Origin: Nitrososphaerota archaeon | Lineage (GTDB): Archaea > Thermoproteota > Nitrososphaeria > Nitrososphaerales > Nitrosopumilaceae | DNA length: 20,000 nucleotides | NCBI GenBank assembly: GCA_016200035.1 | Contig: JACQFM010000109.1 | Coordinates: forward strand, 1 to 20,000 | Direction of reading: 5' to 3' | Shown here: piece after piece, positions 14,682 to 20,000 of the stretch | Layout of the letters: each line of letters begins with the position of its first letter | How positions within the stretch are numbered: position 1 is the first letter of the stretch | Program-made: the position numbers and the translations under genes | Notes under the pieces: model-generated | What the model saw: the letters and a program-made list of their open reading frames with translations, nothing else | Told to the model about the DNA's origin: nothing | The model's database searches: none

Positions 14682-14689
14682 TATATAAG
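14682..14689 (+). promoter_or_regulatory. Consensus TATA box of the C/D sRNA
   Basis: TATATAAG is among the best TATA matches in the window. It faces no open reading frame (the nearby ATG is followed at once by TTG-TAA), but it lies about 26-30 bp before the predicted 5' end of the box C/D RNA. Confidence 0.6.
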
Positions 14690-14712
14690 GGGAGTTTATG
14701 TTGTAAATGCAT

Positions 14713-14779
14713 AAGCAGAATGATGATTGAGTATAACTGAAATTCATGAGGAATTATACTTGGGGTATCTGACTGCTAA
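14713..14779 (+). ncRNA. Box C/D guide sRNA
   Basis: The four boxes occur in order: C ATGATGA (14720-14726), D' CTGA (14737-14740), C' ATGAGGA (14746-14752, one change from consensus) and D CTGA (14769-14772). A closing stem AGCAG (14714-14718)/CTGCT (14773-14777) flanks them, with one unpaired base before box C and none after box D, exactly as a C/D kink-turn needs. Guides are 10 nt (C to D') and 16 nt (C' to D), with a 5-nt D'-C' spacer. Such RNAs direct fibrillarin 2'-O-methylation of rRNA or tRNA five bases upstream of D or D'. Predicted target sequences are 5'-TTATACTCAA and 5'-ATACCCCAAGTATAAT; I did not identify the target. The C'-D guide is longer than the usual 12 nt. Confidence 0.72.
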
Positions 14780-14818
14780 AATCTGACAAGGTCATTTCAC
14801 AGTTACCTGATTATTAAT

Positions 14819-14838
14819 AGTACCGTATAGTACCGTAA
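14819..14838 (+). repeat. Tandem 10-bp repeat in the zinc-finger gene promoter (possible operator)
   Basis: AGTACCGTAT and AGTACCGTAA stand directly in tandem, differing in the last base, one helical turn apart. They lie between a TATA-like GATTATTAATAG (14809-14820) and the ATG at 14842, where a bound protein would block transcription initiation. The core GTAC is itself palindromic. Confidence 0.55.
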
Positions 14839-14841
14839 TTT

Positions 14842-14949
14842 ATGCTGAATTGTGAATACTGTACAAAACAATTTGTGGAGACCGAAAATGGATTAATTCA
14901 GAAAACATTTCATGAAATCCTTCACGATCCCAAAGTGGTCAACAACTAA
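14842..14949 (+). CDS. C2H2 zinc-finger mini protein, 35 residues
   Basis: An ATG-to-TAA frame of 35 codons: MLNCEYCTKQFVETENG, LIQKTF, H24-x3-H28, then DPKVVNN. C4-x2-C7 and H24-x3-H28 with Phe11 and Leu18 between them match a classical C2H2 finger, with a 16-residue C-H spacing that is slightly longer than the usual 12. A single finger of this type would weakly bind nucleic acid or protein. Short C2H2 proteins are known in Nitrososphaerota. A TATA-like element is centred about 27 bp upstream, with the tandem 10-mer between the two. It lies between the divergent wHTH/ATPase operon and the coiled-coil gene. Confidence 0.75.
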   Translation: MLNCEYCTKQFVETENGLIQKTFHEILHDPKVVNN

Positions 14950-15024
14950 TTTCCTCTCATTTTTTGATAAAAGAGTGAATCTAAAAACGAACTTTTTTAT
15001 CGGCTACCTTTATTCTATTTTCAA

Positions 15025-16224
15025 GTGACCAAGCAATCAAATCGTTCTACTGGTTCGGCACAAGGTTCAAAAAAGCGAGATCCAAATCGTGATGTCTTAA
15101 AAAAAATGACCTCGATATCTGAGACAACAAAGGTTCTTGCTAATGAAGTAAAATCAATGTCGAAGATCTTTGCGGACAATCAAAAGATTCTGATTTCGCT
15201 TAAAAATATGATAGATGCAGTTACATCGTCTTTAGAAGCAATACAACGGAACGCAAGACAGATAAATATTTTGGAAGAAGACACTCAGAAACTCTTTTCT
15301 GGACTCGGTCAAGTGAAGACCCATTCAAATCTGATATCTAAGGTCAACGAACAAACTCAACGTTTGCAACACCAGGTAAGTAAGATTCAGGAAAAACAAG
15401 AGTCCTTACCTGATGTGAATAAAATAATGCAAAGTGTTGCCGATAGTCTGGATTCGATAAGAAACAATACTAAAATGATCATGCATGTATCTGATAAAAC
15501 AGAAAAAATTCGAGATGAGATCAAGACAGTCGCATCAAAGACAGAATCACTTGCAAATATGAGTAATGATATACGAGATGTCGGAATTGAGCTTGGAGCG
15601 CTTGTTAGGAAGACTGATGCGCTGGAGACTTTTAGCACAGACATCAGAAATGTTGGACTCGAGTTTTCTAATTTCAAGGAAAACGTGATGGGAAAGACAA
15701 AAGAGATTGACGAAAAGGTATCAGAATTAACAGAAATGCTAAATAGGAATGTGGGGGCAACCTCCGAATTCCATAAAAAAACACATGAGATCCATCAGGA
15801 GCTCCAAGAAATACGAAGTATAACTCACAAGACTTCACAGAACACGTCAAGGGAAGTAATAGGTCTATTACGTTTGGCAGAATTTCAATCAACTGTACGT
15901 ATGCATTCAGAATCAAAATATGGTACTCTGGATGATCTTGACAAGATGATTTCTCAGACTGTAGAGATGGTAAACCTCTTTGATCGACTTTCTATTGAAT
16001 CGGAGAAAAAGATACCACTTCCACAAGAAGTAAAGCAGTGGAGCATAAGCAAAATTTTAGATTGCGCGGATAGATGGGAGATTCGGTTTACTGATGTATT
16101 TAGACTTTTAATAACGCAGCTTGGTCGTGACTTGGTAAAGGAGTCTATCAGAATAGAGCAGGTTCGAGATTTATTTGGAATTAGGGCAGTAGACGAAGTA
16201 AGGAACGAGCTCAACGTACCTTAA
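15025..16224 (+). CDS. Long coiled-coil protein with 24-residue repeats and a conserved-looking C-terminal domain
   Basis: A 399-residue soluble protein with no membrane segment. After a basic disordered tail (1-25), residues about 30-280 are coiled coil rich in Lys, Glu, Ser and Thr, in the style of methyl-accepting or SMC-like helices. Three successive 24-residue units can be read at 156-179, 180-203 and 204-227 (SDKTEKIRDEI, SNDIRDVGIEL, STDIRNVGLEF). Residues about 285-399 are a compact helical domain (EFQSTVRMHSESKYGTLDDL, WEIRFTDVFRLLI, RDLFGIRAVDEV). The GTG start at 15025 has an upstream TATA-like TTTTTTATCGG. The function is unknown. It is a divergent neighbour of the wHTH/ATPase pair, and its stop overlaps the convergent glycosyltransferase gene by 4 bp. 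Confidence 0.8.
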   Translation: MTKQSNRSTGSAQGSKKRDPNRDVLKKMTSISETTKVLANEVKSMSKIFADNQKILISLKNMIDAVTSSLEAIQRNARQINILEEDTQKLFSGLGQVKTHSNLISKVNEQTQRLQHQVSKIQEKQESLPDVNKIMQSVADSLDSIRNNTKMIMHVSDKTEKIRDEIKTVASKTESLANMSNDIRDVGIELGALVRKTDALETFSTDIRNVGLEFSNFKENVMGKTKEIDEKVSELTEMLNRNVGATSEFHKKTHEIHQELQEIRSITHKTSQNTSREVIGLLRLAEFQSTVRMHSESKYGTLDDLDKMISQTVEMVNLFDRLSIESEKKIPLPQEVKQWSISKILDCADRWEIRFTDVFRLLITQLGRDLVKESIRIEQVRDLFGIRAVDEVRNELNVP

Positions 16225-18239
16225 ATTTCATCAGACCTTTCATAGGATTTTAGGTGCTCTTTCTTTCTCTTCAGAAGAGCAAAAATGCCCATTATTGCCG
16301 CTACCCAAACTGAGCTAAAGAGAATATTTGAAAAACTGACATACATGTATGGGGTCGCATCCGTAAGGTTCAATCGTAACACGATGGCTCTTTGATGAAC
16401 ATCAAGCATTCCGGTGTGGAATGATGAATCATCAGGTGAAACGCCTGCAATTTTGTTTATGCTAGATATCATGGTATCAAGGTCACGCTGAATGCGTCCA
16501 AAGTCTGTTGTTTCAGTTGGAAAAATCCAGACCGGGTTGCCATCTTTTGGTAGGAGAAGTTTTATGGTTTTAAGATCTGTATTGATTGATTGTGGATCAG
16601 AACTTGCTGCAATTCTATCTAAAAGTCCCCTTGACTGGTCCAGCGGATAAACTGTGTCCTGGTATCCATGATAGGCCATAAAGGCTCCAAACGCAATGAC
16701 CCCAACTATGCCAACCATTGATAGTTTATAGTATGAATTTGCCATCTTCTCTGCCTTTGATATGCTGTGTAACGTGCGCGGTTTGTTCTTTTTAAATGTT
16801 GTATGAGATATGCTAAGATATGAAATGCAAAAGAATCCTAGCGCTTGTATGGCAATAAGTGGTACAAATACAGGATTCCCTGAAAAAATTGCGATAAATA
16901 TTCCCAATATGCCATAAACCCCAAAGAATATTTCAAGAAGAGTAGTTTTGGTAAATGGTAAATTGTATGCTTTGTCTCTCCAATCGTCTGTCTTTTTGAC
17001 AATTCCATACTTTGGTGTCCTAAGGAATTCGTTTTTCTTTCCTATCAATGCATCAAAGACTGCTACTGTATTATTTACTGACATACCTGCAGAATAAATC
17101 ACAAGATAAAGATAAGCCAGGGCTTTGGATTTCCAGCTCTTCTCCCAAAGCGTACGGATTACCATTATGTAAGCGATTGGCCCCATGGCAAGGTATGCAA
17201 TTATGGTTATCATCGGCAAGGTACTAACCACATAGAGGTTCATTTTTGCGGCCAACAGAATGGGTAATATAAGAAATTGAATAAGCATTAGAGGATGGAC
17301 AATATGTCTTGTCAACTGCACAAATGCCCGAATCTTGGTATCAAACGACATTTTTTTAATTGCAATATCACCAAGTAGTTTTATTGCGCATTGAATAGAT
17401 CCTTTTGCCCACCTAAACTGTTGTCTCTTTGCCGCATTCATTTGAACTGGCAATTCCGCATCAACAACAAGATCAGATAAGAAAATACATTTCCAGCCCT
17501 TCATTTGGGCCCTATAACTAAGATCTAAATCTTCCACAAGTGTGGCTGTGTGCCATCCTCCCGCATCTTCAATACATTCTTTTCTCCATATTCCGGCCGT
17601 TCCGTTAAAGCTCATGTAAAGATGAGAGTTACTTTTTGCCTTCTGTTCGATTAGGAAATGAAAGTCTAGGCTGAGCGCTTGTGCTTGTGTGAGTGCTGAA
17701 TATTTTTCATTTACATGACCCCACCTGCATTGAATAAGACCAATTTCAGGTTTGCAAAAATATGGTATGGCTCTTTTCAGAAACCAAGAGGGGGGAATAA
17801 AGTCTGCATCAAAAATTGCAACAAAGTTACCTTTTATAAGCTTCATCGCGTGACGAAGAGCTCCTGCCTTGTATCCCTTTCTGTTCTCTCTTCTGATGTG
17901 AGATATGTCAAAGCCCTTCTTTTGGTAATCACAAACAAGATCTTCCAAAATGTCACAAGTCTCGTCATCAGAATCATCTAATACTTGAATGCACATCTTT
18001 TCTTTGGGATAATCCATTGCACAGACTGCGTTTACTAGTCTTGCCGCAACATACTTTTCATTATATATTGGAAGATGAATCGTAACTAGAGGGGTTCCTT
18101 CTAATGTGGTTTTCTGCGATTTTCTTTTTTGTCTTGAAAGAAAAACAAGATAGTAAAAGTTGCAAGTATAAAGTGTAACAAGAATAGCTATTGCGATAAA
18201 TACGTTAAAGAGAAATTGTGTAAGAGGGTTTATTGGCAT
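16221..18239 (-). CDS. Membrane glycosyltransferase family 2, cellulose-synthase/CslA-like
   Basis: A 672-residue processive-type GT2 enzyme. After an N-terminal membrane segment (12-35), the cytoplasmic catalytic domain shows QVLDDSDDE (86-93), the metal-binding DAD (144-146) in AIFDADFIPP, the catalytic-base region LVEDLDL (234-240) and QQFRW (273-277), the D, DxD, [TE]D and QxxRW set of cellulose- and mannan-synthase relatives. RRENRKGYKAGAL is typical of the CslA/CslC branch. About six further membrane segments follow (300-500), then an extra outer domain (about 537-640) between two final segments. It would polymerise a beta-linked sugar and export it. No partner subunit is adjacent. A minus-strand TATA-like CTATAAGTAC lies about 28 bp upstream of the ATG. 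The polymer is unknown. Confidence 0.93.
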   Translation of the reverse strand: MPINPLTQFLFNVFIAIAILVTLYTCNFYYLVFLSRQKRKSQKTTLEGTPLVTIHLPIYNEKYVAARLVNAVCAMDYPKEKMCIQVLDDSDDETCDILEDLVCDYQKKGFDISHIRRENRKGYKAGALRHAMKLIKGNFVAIFDADFIPPSWFLKRAIPYFCKPEIGLIQCRWGHVNEKYSALTQAQALSLDFHFLIEQKAKSNSHLYMSFNGTAGIWRKECIEDAGGWHTATLVEDLDLSYRAQMKGWKCIFLSDLVVDAELPVQMNAAKRQQFRWAKGSIQCAIKLLGDIAIKKMSFDTKIRAFVQLTRHIVHPLMLIQFLILPILLAAKMNLYVVSTLPMITIIAYLAMGPIAYIMVIRTLWEKSWKSKALAYLYLVIYSAGMSVNNTVAVFDALIGKKNEFLRTPKYGIVKKTDDWRDKAYNLPFTKTTLLEIFFGVYGILGIFIAIFSGNPVFVPLIAIQALGFFCISYLSISHTTFKKNKPRTLHSISKAEKMANSYYKLSMVGIVGVIAFGAFMAYHGYQDTVYPLDQSRGLLDRIAASSDPQSINTDLKTIKLLLPKDGNPVWIFPTETTDFGRIQRDLDTMISSINKIAGVSPDDSSFHTGMLDVHQRAIVLRLNLTDATPYMYVSFSNILFSSVWVAAIMGIFALLKRKKEHLKSYERSDEI

Positions 18240-18415
18240 GCCCTGTATCTCGTTTAGAAGAAGTACTTATAGTTCTACCTATGCTCTACAAGTCCCAAAC
18301 GGTAATTATGTAATGGATAGATTCCCATTTTTGCAGTAGTGGATGAAACGGTATACACTTTATCTTTTAGCAGAAGAGACATCTACTATTACTAGTTCCA
18401 GAGTCTAAAACTTCT
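18240..18415. other. Intergenic stretch, no supported gene
   Basis: Between the glycosyltransferase start and the end of the 100-residue gene. It holds the glycosyltransferase TATA-like element (about 18262-18271, minus strand) and one 35-codon minus-strand frame (18275-18382) without motifs or a clear promoter. I call nothing further. Confidence 0.4.
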
Positions 18416-18718
18416 TTAATCTGGACAGGTTTCTTCTCTAATCTTTATGTATCTTTTTTCCATTTCCTCGGCAAAGCCAAGAACCTTTTCAAATGTATAG
18501 CTCGTTTTTGGAAAATACCATCGTATACCCACTTTGTGACCTATACCATCCATATCGTATATCATTCCTTTTTCTGCTTCCACCTGATATTGTTCGTCAA
18601 CTGCTCTTTCCTGAACGGTCAAGCCACGCTTTGTCTTGTCTTCTAAGATTATATCTTGCCCACCGTTACGTATGAAATAAAATGTTCCCTGTTTTATCAG
18701 AGGTAGTTCTTGGCTCAA
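18416..18718 (-). CDS. Hypothetical protein in the rhodanese operon, 100 residues
   Basis: Not recognised. This is a soluble alpha/beta protein: strands GTFYFIRNGGQDIILED and GMIYDMDGIGHKVGIRWYF, then a helix VLGFAEEMEKRYIKIREE. A single Cys lies near the end (TCPD). The strand pattern around YDMDGIGHKVG is slightly like a PRC-barrel turn (D-x-D-G-x-x-x-G), which is only a suggestion. It starts 3 bp after the rhodanese stop on the same strand, so the two are probably cotranscribed and the protein may take part in sulfur transfer. Confidence 0.72.
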   Translation of the reverse strand: MSQELPLIKQGTFYFIRNGGQDIILEDKTKRGLTVQERAVDEQYQVEAEKGMIYDMDGIGHKVGIRWYFPKTSYTFEKVLGFAEEMEKRYIKIREETCPD

Positions 18719-18721
18719 ATC

Positions 18722-19567
18722 TTACTTTTCGACGGGGTTTCCGATCATGTTACCCCATTCAGTCCATGATCCATCATAGTTTCTTACTTGTGGATATCCC
18801 AAGAGATATTTCAAGACAAACCACGAGTGCGAGGATCTTTCACCTATCCTGCAATAACAAATGACGTCCTTATCTGGCGTTACTCCTTTTGATTCATAGA
18901 TCTGTTTGAGTTCGTTTACTGATTTGAAAGTGCCATCTGCATCGTTGACAGCCGTAGCCCATGGTATGTTATTTGCTTTGGGAATATGCCCACCTCTTTG
19001 AGCATGTTCCATTGGATATTCTGGAGGAGCTGTAATTTCACCTGTAAATTCCTTTGGTGATCGAACATCTACGAGTACAGTGTCTTTGCTGTCAAGTGCT
19101 CTCCTGACATCAAATAGATAAGCCCTAAGTCCTTCGTCTGGTGGTTGAGAAATGTATTTTGCCTTGGAGATCTGTGGTTCGTCCTTTGTGTATGGTCGCT
19201 TTTCTAGTTCCCATTTCTTTCGGCCGCCATTCATTATCTTCACGTTCTCGTGTCCATAATATTTGAAGATCCAAAATACAAAGGCAGCAAACCAATTGTT
19301 AAAGTCACCGTACAAGACAACTTCACTTTCTGGAAGAATACCATTTCTTGCCATTAATTCTTCAAATTGACTTTTACTGATAATGTCTCGTCTTACTGGA
19401 TCGTTGATGTCACGCTTCCACCATATCAGACTGGCTCCCTGAATATGGCCCTGCTTGTACGCATTTTCAGGATCATAATCGACCTCAACAATTCTTATCG
19501 CTTTGTTTGAGATATTTTTTGACACCCCTTCTGTATCAGTCAAAACACCAAGATTGGCATAGCTCAT
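18722..19567 (-). CDS. Two-domain rhodanese (thiosulfate/mercaptopyruvate-type sulfurtransferase)
   Basis: A 281-residue cytoplasmic enzyme with tandem rhodanese domains. The N-terminal domain (about 20-125) has VEVDYDPENAYKQGHIQGA and a loop LYGDFNNWFA in which Asp88 takes the place of the catalytic Cys, so it is structural as usual. The C-terminal domain (about 155-280) has VLVDVRSPKEF, GGHIPKANNIPW and the active loop Cys239 in CRIGERS. The C-R-x-G-x-R-[ST] form is the thiosulfate-sulfurtransferase type. It moves sulfane sulfur from thiosulfate to cyanide or thiol acceptors. A TATA-like GAGATATAAG lies about 35 bp upstream, and the promoter region is shared with the divergent NAD kinase gene. 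Confidence 0.94.
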   Translation of the reverse strand: MSYANLGVLTDTEGVSKNISNKAIRIVEVDYDPENAYKQGHIQGASLIWWKRDINDPVRRDIISKSQFEELMARNGILPESEVVLYGDFNNWFAAFVFWIFKYYGHENVKIMNGGRKKWELEKRPYTKDEPQISKAKYISQPPDEGLRAYLFDVRRALDSKDTVLVDVRSPKEFTGEITAPPEYPMEHAQRGGHIPKANNIPWATAVNDADGTFKSVNELKQIYESKGVTPDKDVICYCRIGERSSHSWFVLKYLLGYPQVRNYDGSWTEWGNMIGNPVEK

Positions 19568-19656
19568 ATCTTCTCAATATTTTTACTAGAGAAGGGGACT
19601 TATATCTCAATCCTCATCAGATGATTTTTAAGTGAAATTACAATACAGTTTCTCTC

Positions 19657-20000
19657 TTGAATCTAAACAGTGTAGCAGTGGTTAGTAAGTTTGGCTCAAA
19701 GGAATCTGAAGATGCTGCAAAGATGGTAGTGAAAAAGATACTTGGAAAAAAAGCACGTGTCTTTACCATTGCTCCTGTTGAAGTTGAAGGTGCAAAAAAA
19801 GTAAGCACCTTGGAGGAGCTTAAGACAGAAAAGCTAGACCTGACAATTACTCTGGGTGGAGATGGCACAACTCTTCGTGCATTCAGATATTTGGAAAATG
19901 AAGTGCCTCTTTTAGGTATTAACGTAGGGGGAAATAGAGGAATATTATCCGAAATAACTTTAGATCAGCTAGACACGGCAATAAATCAAATCATTTCAGA
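19657..20000 (+). CDS. nadK: NAD kinase, N-terminal part (cut by window edge)
   Basis: The first 114 residues of NAD(H) kinase, which makes NADP(H) from NAD(H) and ATP or polyphosphate. The signature GGDGTTLRAF (67-76) and GINVGGNRGILSEI (87-100), corresponding to the family N-x-G-x-x-G-F-L segment, identify it; note Asn-Arg-Gly where Leu-Gly-Phe is common. The start is TTG at 19657: the strand NSVAVVSKFG needs it, and a TATA-like ATTTTTAAG lies about 28 bp upstream. GTG at 19678 would cut into the first strand. The rest of the gene lies beyond the window. Confidence 0.93.
   Translation, partial: MNLNSVAVVSKFGSKESEDAAKMVVKKILGKKARVFTIAPVEVEGAKKVSTLEELKTEKLDLTITLGGDGTTLRAFRYLENEVPLLGINVGGNRGILSEITLDQLDTAINQIIS

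Noticed and set aside
15387..16214. Minus-strand frames within the coiled-coil gene
   Set aside because: Ser/Leu-rich antisense shadows of a Lys/Glu-rich coiled-coil gene, with no domains or promoters.
18275..18382. 35-codon minus-strand frame between the rhodanese operon and the glycosyltransferase gene
   Set aside because: No motif, no clear promoter, and a frame of this length is likely by chance.
1..20000. Mobile elements, CRISPR arrays or integration sites, including near the two tRNA genes
   Set aside because: No transposase or integrase domains, no regularly spaced repeats, and no duplicated tRNA 3' ends were found by eye.

Overview
The window looks like a chromosome segment of an ammonia-oxidising archaeon of the Nitrososphaerota (Thaumarchaeota), most likely Nitrosopumilales-like. 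The evidence is an archaeal/eukaryotic-type ribosomal protein uL16 (L10e), an archaeal tRNA-splicing endonuclease subunit, tRNAs without encoded CCA, TATA boxes about 22-29 bp upstream of start codons with few Shine-Dalgarno sites (leaderless style), a secreted protein with a PEF-type C-terminal sorting signal, and a box C/D guide RNA. Species assignment is inference. There is no insertion sequence, integrase, CRISPR array or rRNA.

Layout. 1-5.9 kb: 3' end of an ABC transporter ATPase gene, a PRC-barrel protein, a small F420-type flavin-binding-family protein, two unrecognised conserved-looking proteins, two related secreted/anchored proteins sharing a domain, two tiny Cys-containing proteins and a large unrecognised soluble protein. 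6.0-8.5 kb: tRNA-Glu, a small Cys/His protein, a zinc-ribbon membrane protein, a secreted beta-sandwich-like protein, a second small CxxC/His protein and an EndA-family protein. 8.6-10.6 kb: a membrane-anchored Lon-type protease without an ATPase domain, L10e, a small helical protein and tRNA-Gly. 10.6-12.3 kb: a two-gene operon of a CPA2 cation/proton antiporter and a cytoplasmic partner. 12.4-16.2 kb: an overlapping winged-helix/P-loop ATPase pair, divergent from a long coiled-coil protein; the 434-bp gap between them holds a well-formed box C/D sRNA and a 35-residue C2H2 zinc-finger gene with a tandem 10-mer in its promoter. 16.2-20 kb: a cellulose-synthase-like family 2 glycosyltransferase, a rhodanese sulfurtransferase operon and the start of NAD kinase.

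Most genes are housekeeping or surface functions. The segment is compact: five convergent gene pairs overlap at their 3' ends and several codirectional pairs overlap by 1-4 nt. Five genes shorter than 60 codons, all encoding Cys/His-containing likely metal-binding proteins, lie in gaps that would otherwise look empty. The least explained and most interesting part is 12.4-16.2 kb: the wHTH/ATPase pair, the coiled-coil protein with a 24-residue repeat, the C/D RNA and the mini zinc finger.
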